Assembly: GCA_040880525.1 (NCBI GenBank)
Contig: JBBDIG010000014.1
Location: 101,369 to 165,368 of the forward strand
Origin: Bacteroidia bacterium
Lineage (GTDB): Bacteria > Bacteroidota > Bacteroidia > CAILMK01 > JBBDIG01
Length of the DNA: 64,000 bases
Direction of reading: 5' to 3'
Shown: piece after piece, positions 27,712 to 37,037 of the stretch
How the letters are laid out: each line of letters starts with the position of its first letter
Position numbering within the stretch: position 1 is the stretch's first letter
Position numbers and translations under genes: made by a program
The notes under the pieces: model-generated
The model's database searches: none
Seen by the model: the letters and a program-made list of their open reading frames with translations, nothing else
What the model was told of the DNA's origin: nothing

Positions 27712-28362
27712 TTAATTGATCTGATGATGGGTAGAACCGCAAGTCATCATCTTTTCTCCGAAAAATGGATTGCGGATCTCCTTTGTTTCACTCACCCAAT
27801 AGGCTCCTTTGTTATTGAAGGCCATCGGACAATACTGGTAATAAAGCGTTCTGGAATCTGCGCCAAAATTCTGCGCTAAGGAATAAATTCCCTCAGAGAT
27901 CTTGGAAAATTGCACCCGTTGCTCTTCAATGTCATCCAATGCAGCTATTTGCGCAGTGTGTTCCGTGATCATGTTGTCATAATTTACAAATGCCTGCTTC
28001 TGCTTTGGAGGCAAGGTCATAAGGCGCAAACCCTCCAGCTTTGCCTGAAGGTCGGCTGCATTTCCCTTTGCATCCATGGTATTACCTTCAACCAGGTTTT
28101 CTTTCAGTTTAATATAATCCTCCAGCACTTCCTCGACATGTGTCTTTACTCCCTCATCCACATCCACAAATTCCGCAACGATGGGCACATCGGCTTTATC
28201 CGCTTCCATGGTTTCCTGGTTTTCATCCACTTCCCGGAGAGCTGTCTCCGTTGTATCACCGTTTTCCGTATTGTCAGTGGTTTCATTTGTTTCGTTACCA
28301 CACGAAGTCAGGAGCAGATTAAGCCCCAAAAGCATTGAACAGAAGAATAAGATCTTTTTCAT
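27712..28362 (-). CDS. DUF3347 lipoprotein, probable copper-binding
   Basis: A 216-aa lipoprotein; I choose the ATG at 28362 because it starts the signal MKKILFFCSMLLGLNLLLTSC, while the longer frame would need a TTG. A Thr/Asn/Glu-rich linker follows (residues about 25-60), then the DUF3347 helical domain, ending in the conserved block YCPMAFNNKGAYWVS...NPFFGEKMMTCG. This Cys-Pro-Met/Cys-Gly block occurs in Bacteroidota proteins linked to copper and in the C-terminus of CusB-like efflux proteins, so a periplasmic metal-binding role is likely. No efflux genes are adjacent. Confidence 0.85.
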   Translation of the reverse strand: MKKILFFCSMLLGLNLLLTSCGNETNETTDNTENGDTTETALREVDENQETMEADKADVPIVAEFVDVDEGVKTHVEEVLEDYIKLKENLVEGNTMDAKGNAADLQAKLEGLRLMTLPPKQKQAFVNYDNMITEHTAQIAALDDIEEQRVQFSKISEGIYSLAQNFGADSRTLYYQYCPMAFNNKGAYWVSETKEIRNPFFGEKMMTCGSTHHQIN

Positions 28363-28564
28363 AAGTTGTTTTTTATTAAGGTGCAAAATTCAGCAAATAT
28401 TAATTGGAATAGGGGTTATTCAAAACTTTCATTTAAACGCTGACAAAACACATCCGGTTCATGTTAATAGTATTAGCCCACATCTGGCAGAAACATGAAA
28501 ACTTTTATCCGCTTAATGCCGGATTCTATTCTTACATTTAAAGAATAATTTAAATGCAGAAAAT

Positions 28565-29176
28565 ATGAAATGGATATTCTGCTTCTTTTGTTGGTTTTCC
28601 TTTCTGCCTGAAGGATTTGCCCAGGATGAATTCGAGAAGATAAATGGAATAGGCGTGGTGGTAGTAAGCCTGGAATCTCCGGTGATGCTCGAATTCTATG
28701 AAGAAACCAATGCCTCTGCTCCACACCGGCAAGTGAAGTTATTGGAGGAACCGGGTAAATTGCTGAATGATTCAGACCGCCAATGGCTGAATTCGCACCG
28801 AGCATTGAGCCATGAGATTTCATTTATATGCCTGGCGCTGAAGGATAATCATTATCAGGTGGTGGTGAATAAGGAAACGAGTGAAACATTATGGCTGCGC
28901 AATAAAACATTTTTGCATCTGCTTCCCTGGAATAGCTATCTCCAGCAAAGCTTTCCCCTGAGGCGGCTGGATGTAAATGGCAATAGACTCCTGTCCCGGC
29001 CCACGGAAGGCGCACCAGCAATAGCCATAAAGGGACGCGATTGCCTGCGAGTGCTAAAAACTTCTGGCGATTGGATGCAGGTGGAGGTGCTCTCCGCCTG
29101 CTCACGCAATGGAAAAGCAGAGGCCATCGGCTGGATAAAATGGCGGGATGAGCGCGATCTGCTGGTGGGATATTAA
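28565..29176 (+). CDS. Secreted protein of unknown function with SH3-like C-terminus
   Basis: A 203-aa exported protein with a signal peptide MKWIFCFFCWFSFLPEGFA cut before QDEFEK. I do not recognise the middle part. The C-terminal ~60 residues (AIKGRDCLRVLKTSGDWMQV then GWIKWRDERDLLV) have the spacing of a bacterial SH3 domain, which in envelope proteins often binds cell-wall or other peptides. It stands alone between a DUF3347 lipoprotein and a GNAT gene; a TACATTTA sequence at 28533 is a weak promoter candidate. Confidence 0.7.
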   Translation: MKWIFCFFCWFSFLPEGFAQDEFEKINGIGVVVVSLESPVMLEFYEETNASAPHRQVKLLEEPGKLLNDSDRQWLNSHRALSHEISFICLALKDNHYQVVVNKETSETLWLRNKTFLHLLPWNSYLQQSFPLRRLDVNGNRLLSRPTEGAPAIAIKGRDCLRVLKTSGDWMQVEVLSACSRNGKAEAIGWIKWRDERDLLVGY

Positions 29177-29378
29177 AGGTTTATTTATTTCCTTTTATGC
29201 AAATGTTCTTTTACCTGGTTTTTTCATTGACCAGATTTATCTGCGTTTGTCCCTGATTTATCAGGAGTCGCGGTTTCTGCCCGTTGACAGAAAGCACCGA
29301 AATTCCTGTGAAAATAATTTATGAGCAGCCACAATATTTGCAGGATTATTCCATTATAGTCGCTCATAAATTCTTTCA

Positions 29379-29963
29379 ATGGCTGAAATTCCATCTGATT
29401 TTTCAATACAGCACCTTGCTCCCCAACATATTGATGACCTCCTTAAAATTGCCGAAGAACAATTAGGCTCCGGCTACCTCAATCCTCACTTTCTGAAATC
29501 TCACCTTGATGATGATAACCTCATCGCACTCGTTGCCCTTGTGGGCGATGAAGTTGCCGGTTTCTCCCTGATGGAACTTTGCTCTGTGGATGATCTTGCA
29601 AAGAAGGTAGAAGTTGAGCGGTCATGGCTGGATATCAATTTCGTGAATTTTGATCCGATTGGCTATCGAAAAATTACGGCTGTAAAGAAGAGCCTGAGCG
29701 GTCGCGGTATTGGCTCGCTACTGGTGGCTGCGGGCATGGCTGAACTCCAAAAGCACTCGAAAGCCGTAGTCAGCGTGGCATGGAAAAGCAGCGATGGTGG
29801 AGTCCATATTGGCAAACTGGCCCAAAAACATGACTGGATACCGATGCGCGAAATAGCCCATTACTGGCGCGAGGATAGCATCAAAAACCAGTATTCCTGC
29901 AGCTCCTGTGGCCAGCCGCCATGCACCTGCAGCGCAGTGGTGTATGCTAAGTTTTATAATTAA
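29379..29963 (+). CDS. GNAT-family acetyltransferase with C-terminal cysteine cluster
   Basis: A 194-aa N-acetyltransferase-like protein. The acetyl-CoA loop is KKSLSGRGIGSLLVAAGM (residues about 106-123), preceded by the beta-4 strand and followed by the helix and HIGKLAQKHDW region of the fold. After it comes YSCSSCGQPPCTCSAVVY, four cysteines in a compact CxxC...CxC pattern that could bind zinc or another metal. The 3' end meets the GT39-type gene head to head with only three bases between them. Substrate unknown. Confidence 0.85.
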   Translation: MAEIPSDFSIQHLAPQHIDDLLKIAEEQLGSGYLNPHFLKSHLDDDNLIALVALVGDEVAGFSLMELCSVDDLAKKVEVERSWLDINFVNFDPIGYRKITAVKKSLSGRGIGSLLVAAGMAELQKHSKAVVSVAWKSSDGGVHIGKLAQKHDWIPMREIAHYWREDSIKNQYSCSSCGQPPCTCSAVVYAKFYN

Positions 29964-29966
29964 AAC

Positions 29967-31919
29967 TCATCTTGCCACCTGCTGCGTCTTTCTTCGCTTT
30001 TCCATCAGGATATTCCTGTTACGGTTCCCTTCCACTGCTTCTACCTTGAAATCATCGAGGTAAAATTCTTCATGTTTTAAGTTCCAGATAAAAATATTCA
30101 TTGTTTTTCCCGGCCCCCAAAGTGTATTGCCGGTATTAATTGCCAGGTAAGCCGTTTGCCATTCCTGTGGTTTCCTGATATATTCCATCAATGGGCGGTG
30201 CGTCCAGAAAATGCTTTTCTCGCCTTCGGAGATATGAAGTGCCAGCACCGCAGCCACAGGTGTATCCGGTGCATAGATTTTTATGGATGCTGTGAGCAGA
30301 TCGCCTTCACGCGCAGGAATTTCTTCCGCAGAAAACCGAAAGGCAGGGCCGAATTCCAGGGTGCTGTCCATTCTGTACGCCATATTGCCGCTACTGCTGT
30401 TTTCGCGCGATAAATAGCTGGAATCCAGCCTCAGCCTGGCATCGGCAGATTCTATATCATTTTCCCAAAGAAAAAGTAAAGGCTGCGCACCAGGAACAGA
30501 AGATTCGGTTTTTGAATAAAGATAGAATTCGAATTCCTGTCCGGTTTTTCTTTTGATCATATAAGGATACTGCTGGCGAATGATGGAAAGATATTCTCCG
30601 GGAATTGCACTCATGGCACCCAGGGCAACGTAGGGTGTACTCAGCGAATCCAGTATGCGCTTGAGCTTGGGCACTTCTATGTCTGAGGTAAGGTAGTGCG
30701 TTGATGCTGGCCGGAGGTTCATTTCATCAAAATAGAACTGTATATTGTCGGGATTGGCGCTTAGCAACGCACTTAGGTTTTCTTCTCCTAAAGAATCTGC
30801 TGCGGCTGCAGTCTCTTCGGCCACGGCTTTAAAGGTATGATGGTAAAAATAGTGGTAGTGATGCCGGTGAAAGACCAGCGTAATGATGCAAACTGCCAGG
30901 ATAACGGAAATAAGGGCCGTGTTCCATTTTGACTCCAGGCGCGGGAGAAAGGAGAACAGGAATAGCAGCAGGAAAGGAAAGGAAAAGAGCAGCACCGAAT
31001 ATTGCAGCACAGGCGAGAAGTAGATAGAATAGAAATATCCTGTTAACAGTGGCAGCAGGAACCAGCACAAACTGAGAAAACGAAACTGTACGCCACTATT
31101 TTTATATTTCTTAAAAAACAAACTGCCCGCAACAAGTACAAGAACAATCAGGAATACCAGTGGAGAATGGTGAAATATATAGGAGAAATAATCCAGGAAG
31201 AAATCGGGCCGGGGAGCAGCCAGCCAGCCAATCCCGCCAATGGAAATTTGATTAAGGAAAATGGGAAAATGCGGCAGGTAGAGCACCAGGATGGCCGCAC
31301 CGGCAGCGATATACCAAACCAAATCTTTGCGCTGGACAAAAAAGAGCCCTGAAAATCCTGCGATAATCGCCATAAAATGGCTGAAGTAGTGATTATAACT
31401 ACATAGCACCGCGCCCGCCACGAAAATGATCCACCCCGTTTTTTTCCGCTGCGAGAATAAAAAGAGCGTCCAGCCCCACACCATGAGCAATGTGAAGAAC
31501 AGTCCGGAGGCATAAGGACGGGCAATTTGCGAATAGGTAACCGGATACTGGAGTGCTGTCAGAAAAGCAGCCGCCACCAAACCTGTGGTTGGATTAAACC
31601 AGCGCGTACCGATTAAATAAAGAAGGGCAACGGACAGAATCCCACAAAGCACGAAAGGCAGTTTTACCCAAACCTCATCGTTTCCCACCAGTGAAACCCA
31701 AAAATACAGAAAGAGCTGTACGCCAGCCGGATGTCCGTCCGGCATGATCCCTTTTTCGATCAGTTCGCTGAGGCTGTCATATTTCAGGCGGTTCAGAGCG
31801 CTGAACTCATCGTGCATGTAGGGCAATTCACCATAGTTCCAGAAACGGAGAATCGCGGCTGCGGTGAGGATAAGCAGCAGAAGCAGGTGATTTTGGTAAA
31901 ATGGCCTGGATTGGATCAT
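29967..31919 (-). CDS. GT39-type membrane glycosyltransferase with C-terminal beta-sandwich domain
   Basis: A polytopic GT-C glycosyltransferase of the ArnT/PMT type, which uses a polyprenyl-phosphate sugar on the periplasmic side. I take the ATG at 31919 (650 aa); the longer frame needs a GTG at 31952. The first loop has NYGELPYMHDEFSALNR with the catalytic-type Asp-Glu, followed by GIMPDGHPAGVQLFLYFW. About ten more helices reach residue ~375; a soluble part follows, ending in a ~150-residue domain (from LLFLWENDIES) that resembles a carbohydrate-binding or discoidin-like sandwich. Target unknown. Confidence 0.82.
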   Translation of the reverse strand: MIQSRPFYQNHLLLLLILTAAAILRFWNYGELPYMHDEFSALNRLKYDSLSELIEKGIMPDGHPAGVQLFLYFWVSLVGNDEVWVKLPFVLCGILSVALLYLIGTRWFNPTTGLVAAAFLTALQYPVTYSQIARPYASGLFFTLLMVWGWTLFLFSQRKKTGWIIFVAGAVLCSYNHYFSHFMAIIAGFSGLFFVQRKDLVWYIAAGAAILVLYLPHFPIFLNQISIGGIGWLAAPRPDFFLDYFSYIFHHSPLVFLIVLVLVAGSLFFKKYKNSGVQFRFLSLCWFLLPLLTGYFYSIYFSPVLQYSVLLFSFPFLLLFLFSFLPRLESKWNTALISVILAVCIITLVFHRHHYHYFYHHTFKAVAEETAAAADSLGEENLSALLSANPDNIQFYFDEMNLRPASTHYLTSDIEVPKLKRILDSLSTPYVALGAMSAIPGEYLSIIRQQYPYMIKRKTGQEFEFYLYSKTESSVPGAQPLLFLWENDIESADARLRLDSSYLSRENSSSGNMAYRMDSTLEFGPAFRFSAEEIPAREGDLLTASIKIYAPDTPVAAVLALHISEGEKSIFWTHRPLMEYIRKPQEWQTAYLAINTGNTLWGPGKTMNIFIWNLKHEEFYLDDFKVEAVEGNRNRNILMEKRRKTQQVAR

Positions 31920-31984
31920 TCGGCTAAAAATAGAGCCGGCAAAGCTATGCACTCCGGGAGCATGGTCAGAAGTTTCAACTCAGG

Positions 31985-32845
31985 TCAAAAGGCAAATGCA
32001 TCACGGAGTTTTCCCAGCAATTGCTCTGCATCGTTGCTATTCTGGCATACATTGTCTTGCTGAAACATGTAATACTGGTCCAGCGTGAGAGGCGGGTTGG
32101 GCAATATACCCATTACGGGAAGCGACAGCGTGAAGAACAGATCGGGAGCAGTAAAAACCGGTCGTTTTACTTTAATGTGTCTGAGAATAAATCCGAACAA
32201 CTCGCGGTAATTGATCACCCTGGTTCCGCAGAGATCGAATGCCTGGCCGGTAAGATTCTCATTCACCGCCTTGAGAAAACAATCGCGGACATCATGAATA
32301 TGAACAGGCTGAAGCTTGTGCGCTGGCGCAGGAAAAAAAGGTGAAAACGAGGCATAATCCCGGAAATCATCAAACATCTTTTGCCCCTCGCCAAGAATAA
32401 TGGAGGGCCGGAAAATAGTATGCGGAAACCCGGAATTTCGGAGGTAGTCTTCGGCCCTCGCCTTCGTGGATAAGTATTGGCTTTTGGAATCAATAGCTGA
32501 TCCCAGTGCAGACATTTGGATGAATTTCTTGGCGCCAGCCTTTTTCGCGCCCTCCACAAGGTCTATCACGTAGTCGTAATGCACCTTCCGGAACGTGGAG
32601 CCCGTGGACCGGTTTTCCCGGATTATGCCCAAAAGGTTCACTACTACGTCCGGCCGTACGCTTTGCACCATTTCCTCAAGCCGCTCAGCTTCAAATTTTA
32701 CGAATGTGATATTGCCCTTATTCCGTAGTGAATCCGGCACATTGCCAGGATCGCGGGTGGGAGCTATTACTTTATGCTTCAGGCCAAGCGCCCCCGCTAT
32801 GTGGCTGCCAATAAAACCTGTGGCCCCTGTGATGAGTATTTTCAT
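31985..32845 (-). CDS. NAD(P)-dependent atypical SDR reductase, NDUFA9-like
   Basis: A 286-aa atypical short-chain dehydrogenase. The dinucleotide loop is ILITGATGFIGSHIAGAL (residues 3-20), with VVNLLGIIREN and FIQMSALGS following, where the usual YxxxK is partly kept in SQYLSTKARAEDYLR. The stretch HTIFRPSIILGEGQKMFDDF and PVHIHDVRDCFLKAV matches the complex I NDUFA9-like family, whose bacterial members bind NADPH and whose role (quinone or sugar-nucleotide chemistry, assembly) is unsettled. It lies 65 bases before the start of the GT39-type gene on the same strand. Confidence 0.85.
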   Translation of the reverse strand: MKILITGATGFIGSHIAGALGLKHKVIAPTRDPGNVPDSLRNKGNITFVKFEAERLEEMVQSVRPDVVVNLLGIIRENRSTGSTFRKVHYDYVIDLVEGAKKAGAKKFIQMSALGSAIDSKSQYLSTKARAEDYLRNSGFPHTIFRPSIILGEGQKMFDDFRDYASFSPFFPAPAHKLQPVHIHDVRDCFLKAVNENLTGQAFDLCGTRVINYRELFGFILRHIKVKRPVFTAPDLFFTLSLPVMGILPNPPLTLDQYYMFQQDNVCQNSNDAEQLLGKLRDAFAF

Positions 32846-32932
32846 GGAAAGAATGAATTAGCAATAAACCCGGATGAAACCAAAGCAGCGTTTCTGCTTA
32901 ATGCGGCTGCCAAAATATTTCAGGCTGGCGAA

Positions 32933-33115
32933 GTTATATTCTTTAGGGGCGAAATATTCGAGTGTGTTGGATCTTGGTGCAGCACCAACAGCAGAATGGA
33001 TGGCAGATTTAAAGGCGCGCTGCTACCGAAAGGCATCTACATCTATTCGCTCAAGCTGGAAATCCCCGGATACATAGTCCAATACGAGCGGGGTGCCATT
33101 ACGTTGTTGCGGTGA
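32933..33115 (+). pseudogene. Remnant of a T9SS type B (gliding-motility) C-terminal sorting domain
   Basis: The plus frame ending at 33115 reads FFRGEIFECVGSW, then MDGRFKG, LLPKGIYIYSLKLEIPGY and ERGAITLLR-stop. This follows the type B sorting-domain order (NRWGE-hF, WDGt.kG, lP.GvYfYvlkl, kGsvtLlR). Upstream of it the frame has no recognisable secreted protein, so this looks like the 3' relic of a deleted T9SS cargo gene. It fills most of the 333-bp gap between the NDUFA9-like and deacetylase genes. Confidence 0.65.
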
Positions 33116-33178
33116 GGTTGATGCTCCGGTATCTGCGAATTATAATGGGTTATAAGCCTCTGTTACTAATCAGACAGG

Positions 33179-33799
33179 TCAGAGGCTGGCGAAATTAAAT
33201 CCTCTGCCGGCAAAATGTTCAAGCGTATGCGGCAACAAATATTTCAGGTTTTTTCCGGCTTTGGGATTGTCATGAAAAACGATGATCTGCCCTGGCTTGG
33301 CACCTTGAATTTTCTTCATGCTGGTAAGCCTGGGTAGTTTAGCATCGAAATCATAAGAAAGGATGCTCCACATCACAATTTCGTAATTCTTCTTTAGCAG
33401 CGCGGATATTTGGGGTGGCGAGATCTTTCCGTATGGCGGACGGAAAAGGGGCGTAGGATATACTTGCGCAAACTGACTGATATTTTGCAGATAATCTTTG
33501 GTTGCTACCTTCCACCCGTTCAGATGATCAAAAGTGTGATTGCCGATGGTGTGACCGTTGTTTTCCACTTCCCTGAATATTTCAGGATGTTTCAGCATAT
33601 TGCTTCCTACACAAAAAAAGGTAGCTTTTGCATTGTAAATATTTAATTGCTCCAGCACCCAGGGCGTTACGTCAGGACTCGGACCATCATCAAACGTGAG
33701 GAAAATAGTATCATCCTGCACCTGCCTTCGCCAGGTCAGCTTTTTCATAAGCCGGTGGAGCAGCCGTGGGGTATTGTAGAAATAAAGTCGGTTTGGCAT
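33179..33799 (-). CDS. Polysaccharide deacetylase family protein
   Basis: A 206-aa NodB-type deacetylase (carbohydrate esterase family 4). The ATG at 33799 is chosen; the frame stays open to 33916 but that extension is not conserved-looking. Motifs: FLTFDDGPSP (metal-binding Asp-Asp), HTIGNHTFDHLNGW (His pair), FRPPYGKI and the final IIVFHDNPKAGKN. No signal peptide; one weak hydrophobic N-terminus. It would remove acetyl groups from an N-acetylated cell-surface sugar. It is separated from upstream genes by a terminator and a tRNA gene. Confidence 0.9.
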   Translation of the reverse strand: MPNRLYFYNTPRLLHRLMKKLTWRRQVQDDTIFLTFDDGPSPDVTPWVLEQLNIYNAKATFFCVGSNMLKHPEIFREVENNGHTIGNHTFDHLNGWKVATKDYLQNISQFAQVYPTPLFRPPYGKISPPQISALLKKNYEIVMWSILSYDFDAKLPRLTSMKKIQGAKPGQIIVFHDNPKAGKNLKYLLPHTLEHFAGRGFNFASL

Positions 33800-33923
33800 A
33801 AAATGGAAATTCGCAGCTTCATCTGATAACAGATAATTGGGGCGCGGGTTTGTTGCAGGCTGCCGGTGACCACCGTAGGAAAGTACACATCGTGATGAAT
33901 TACAATACAACTCCATCGCTCAT

Positions 33924-33967
33924 AAAAAAAGCCCACTGCGAATTTCAGATTCACAATGGGCTTTTTT
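33924..33967. terminator. Bidirectional intrinsic terminator
   Basis: A run of seven A, then a long hairpin (GCCCACTGCGAAT paired with GATTCACAATGGGC, 13 pairs with G-U wobbles, about five-base loop) and six T. The stem with T-runs on both strands fits termination of the tRNA-Leu transcript on the minus strand and of any plus-strand read-through. Confidence 0.85.
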
Positions 33968-33981
33968 GAATTTAGAAAGCG

Positions 33982-34063
33982 TACCCAGGGCGGGAGTCGA
34001 ACCCGCACGGATTGCTCCACTGGTGTTTGAGACCAGCGCGTCTACCAATTCCGCCACCTGGGC
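33982..34063 (-). tRNA. tRNA-Leu (anticodon CAA)
   Basis: The minus strand reads GCCCAGGTGGCGGAATTGG and continues TAGACGCGCTGG, the anticodon stem CTGGT/ACCAG with loop CTCAAAC (anticodon CAA, codon UUG), a long variable arm typical of leucine tRNAs, the T arm GCGGGTTCGACTCCCGC and acceptor CCTGGGT with discriminator A. 82 nt; CCA is not encoded. Confidence 0.95.
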
Positions 34064-34159
34064 AAGTATCAATAAAAAGAATAAGAACTGTTTCTTCCCT
34101 TGGGGGCTGCGAAATTAGCCAGATTCCGGTTAAAGAAAGGGGTGGGAGGGAACTTGTTT

Positions 34160-35485
34160 TTAGCCGCTTACCAGCCGGAAAATGTCATTGGAGAAGATCA
34201 GTACCATCAGGATGAGGATGATGACAACGCCTATAACTTGTGTAACCTCCATAAACTTCTGGCTGAGCGCTTTGCCCCGAATCATTTCTGCAAAGAGCAA
34301 AATTACATGCCCGCCATCCAGTGCGGGAATAGGAAGAATGTTCATAAATGCAAGTACCATTGACAGGATGCCTGTGAGCGTCCAGAACCGCAGCCAGTCC
34401 CAGTGAGCGCCAAATTGTGTGGCAATTCCGATGGGTCCTTGCACAGCTTTATTGGCCGGAATGTCGCCACTTATCACTTTGCCGAGGCCACGCATGGTAT
34501 CCCACAGTGCAGCAACGGCTGTTTTGGCGCCAACGCTAAATGACTGGAAGAATCCGAATTTCTCAAAGGCCACTCCAGGCATTTGTGCGGCAAAGCCAAT
34601 AAGGCTGGCTGTATCCACCCTGGCGGTCAGGACATCCTGCCGGCCATCGCGGAAGTAGGAGAGTTGCACTTCCTGGCCCTTGTGTTCATCCACCAGAGGG
34701 CGGAATTCATCCATAAAGGTTACAGGCTGGTCGTTGATGGCAGTGATCGAATCGCCTTTCAGCATCCCCGCCAGTTCTGCATTGGAGCCGGGCAAAACGG
34801 AATCTATCTTTACCGGCACGCGGATGGAAATGAAATTACTCAGACCTTCTTCTCTTTCTGCCACGCGTTTTGCAAAATTTTCAGGTATGGGAATGTCAAT
34901 ATATTCCCCGTTTCTCACTACCGTTAATACGGAATTGTCAGAGAGCACAATGTCAGACGAAAGTATATCTCCAAAACGCTCTACTTCTTCCCCGTTTACA
35001 GCAACGATTTTATCACCCGTTTGCAACCCGATTTCCTGGCCAAGGTCCAGCGCTACAATGCCATGTTTTACTTCCGAATTGGGGATGTAGCTCTTGCCGT
35101 TGAAGAACATAAGCATGGCAAAGACGAGGATCCCCAGGATGACATTCATAAATACACCCGCCACCATAACGATAAGGCGCTGCCATGCCGGTTTAGAGCG
35201 GAACTCCCAGGGCTCCGGTGGTTTTTTCATTTGCTCCTTGTCAAATGATTCATCAATCATCCCGGATATTTTCACGTAGCCACCCAGGGGCAGCCAGCCC
35301 ATTCCATATTCCGTATCGCCTCTTTTAAAACTAAAGAGCTTAAAACCGCCTGCATCAAAGAAAATAAAGAATTTCTCTATCTTGATTCCAAAAATGCGCG
35401 CGGCAATAAAATGCCCCCATTCATGTACCAGCACCAATATAGAAAGGGCTGTAATGAGTTGGGCGGCCATTATTAATCCATCCAT
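34160..35485 (-). CDS. rseP: RIP zinc metalloprotease RseP (site-2 protease)
   Basis: Intramembrane metalloprotease that cuts anti-sigma factors and leftover signal peptides. 441 aa with the zinc motif HEWGHF (His21, Glu22, His25) in the first helix, a PDZ domain around residues 205-290 (VDSVLPGSNAELAGMLKGD), and the LPIPALDGGHVILL block in the last part that supplies the third ligand. A second PDZ-like segment is less clear. TACTTTTG (35545-35552, minus strand) is a candidate -7 box. It lies directly downstream of dxr, a frequent neighbour of rseP in bacteria. Confidence 0.95.
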   Translation of the reverse strand: MDGLIMAAQLITALSILVLVHEWGHFIAARIFGIKIEKFFIFFDAGGFKLFSFKRGDTEYGMGWLPLGGYVKISGMIDESFDKEQMKKPPEPWEFRSKPAWQRLIVMVAGVFMNVILGILVFAMLMFFNGKSYIPNSEVKHGIVALDLGQEIGLQTGDKIVAVNGEEVERFGDILSSDIVLSDNSVLTVVRNGEYIDIPIPENFAKRVAEREEGLSNFISIRVPVKIDSVLPGSNAELAGMLKGDSITAINDQPVTFMDEFRPLVDEHKGQEVQLSYFRDGRQDVLTARVDTASLIGFAAQMPGVAFEKFGFFQSFSVGAKTAVAALWDTMRGLGKVISGDIPANKAVQGPIGIATQFGAHWDWLRFWTLTGILSMVLAFMNILPIPALDGGHVILLFAEMIRGKALSQKFMEVTQVIGVVIILILMVLIFSNDIFRLVSG

Positions 35486-35544
35486 CTAATAATTCTTGAG
35501 TGTAATAATTTTGAGTATAATCATCCCTATAGACATAGAGTGTG

Positions 35545-35552
35545 CAAAAGTA
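35545..35552 (-). promoter_or_regulatory. Putative -7 promoter element for rseP
   Basis: TACTTTTG on the minus strand matches TAnnTTTG and lies about 60 bases before the rseP start, in the gap after dxr. No clear -33 box. Confidence 0.4.
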
Positions 35553-35585
35553 GAGATAGCAGCCATAATAGCAGCTAAATTAAAC

Positions 35586-36758
35586 TTAGCCTTTCACGAG
35601 CGATTGTGCGAGTTCACGGGTTTCCTTGTCGGTGGTAAGTAATTCTTCCAGCGTAGGAGCGGCAATGAATGGAATATGCTGCATGGCCTTTTCAATAATT
35701 TGGGACATTTCCAGGAAACTGGTTTTTTCTGCCAGGAATCCCGCTACTGCTATTTCATTGGCTGCATTAAGGATGCAGGGCATATTTCCCCCTTTCTTAA
35801 ATGCCTCGAAAGCCAGGGCCAGGTTTCTGAAAGTGTCCCAATCGGGTTGTTCAAATGTGAGTTGCGGGTAGGCGGTAAAACTAAATCGCGGGAAATCGTT
35901 TTTCTGACGCTGGGGGTAGGTGAGGGCATACTGGATTGGCAACTTCATATCCGGCAAGCCAAGCTGAGCTTTAATGCTTCCATCGCGGAACTGCACCATA
36001 GAGTGGATCACACTCTGCGGATGCACTACTACCTCCACCTGTTCTGCTTTTATAGCAAATAACCAACATGCTTCTATCACCTCAAGCCCCTTGTTCATCA
36101 GGCTTGCCGAATCAATGGTGATCTTGGCGCCCATGTCCCAGTTGGGGTGTTTCAGCGCCTGCGAAGGTTTAACCTTCTGCAGTTCACTTGTGCTCCATCC
36201 GCGAAAAGGTCCGCCAGATGCGGTGAGTATAATTTTCTCGATAGGGTTGTGAAATTCTCCTGCCATGCACTGGAAGATGGCGGAATGCTCGGAATCTACC
36301 GGGAAAATATTCACGGCCTTTTCTGCAGCTTTCTTTGTGATGAGTTCGCCTGCCACCACCAGCGTTTCTTTATTGGCGAGCGCCACCGCTTTCCCTGCCT
36401 CAATGGCGCTAAGGGTAGGCCGCAGCCCTGAAAAGCCTACCATTGCGGTCAGCACAATGTCAATCTCCTCCATCTGCACTACCTGCTCCAGACTTTCATG
36501 GCCTGCAAATACTTTGATGCCTTGGTCAAACAACACATTTTTGACCTCCGCGTATTTGCTTTCGTCAGCAATAACCACGGCATTGGGCCGGAACTTTAAT
36601 GCCTGTGAAATGAGCAGATCAGCATTAGAATTAGCGGTAAGCACGGAAACCTGCAGATGTTCATGCTGCTCTGCAATCACCTCCAGGGCTTGTGTGCCGA
36701 TGGAGCCGGTGCTGCCAAGAATGGCTATTTGTCGTTTGGGTGCAGAAGTGTCGGTCAA
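35586..36758 (-). CDS. dxr: 1-deoxy-D-xylulose-5-phosphate reductoisomerase
   Basis: Second enzyme of the MEP isoprenoid pathway, forming methylerythritol phosphate with NADPH. 390 aa, normal length. The NADPH loop is IAILGSTGSIGTQALEV (residues 11-27), and NIFPVDSEHSAIFQC and LTASGGPFRG carry the metal and substrate residues, with KITIDSASLMNKGLE in the catalytic region. The reading frame begins with a TTG codon; the nearest in-frame upstream codons run into a stop without any ATG, so TTG is the likely start. Confidence 0.96.
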   Translation of the reverse strand: MTDTSAPKRQIAILGSTGSIGTQALEVIAEQHEHLQVSVLTANSNADLLISQALKFRPNAVVIADESKYAEVKNVLFDQGIKVFAGHESLEQVVQMEEIDIVLTAMVGFSGLRPTLSAIEAGKAVALANKETLVVAGELITKKAAEKAVNIFPVDSEHSAIFQCMAGEFHNPIEKIILTASGGPFRGWSTSELQKVKPSQALKHPNWDMGAKITIDSASLMNKGLEVIEACWLFAIKAEQVEVVVHPQSVIHSMVQFRDGSIKAQLGLPDMKLPIQYALTYPQRQKNDFPRFSFTAYPQLTFEQPDWDTFRNLALAFEAFKKGGNMPCILNAANEIAVAGFLAEKTSFLEMSQIIEKAMQHIPFIAAPTLEELLTTDKETRELAQSLVKG

Positions 36759-37037
36759 ATCTTTAAGTTCAGAATTTCATTGCGGGGTGCAAAAATAAGG
36801 AATGAGGGATTGGAGGAATGAGGGAAAGAAGGAAAAAAGGATTAGCGGTTTTTTTTTGCAATTTCACAATAGATGATTTCTTGTATAATTCAAATAAATA
36901 AAAAACAGGAAAGTAATATTTAACTCCAAATTTTACAGTTTGCCAATCTCACTCTAAGTTATATATTTTATTGAAAAAATGAGTTCTATGATTTAGCCAA
37001 TTCGCTCACCGGAAATTTTAAGTATCGCTGATTCGGA

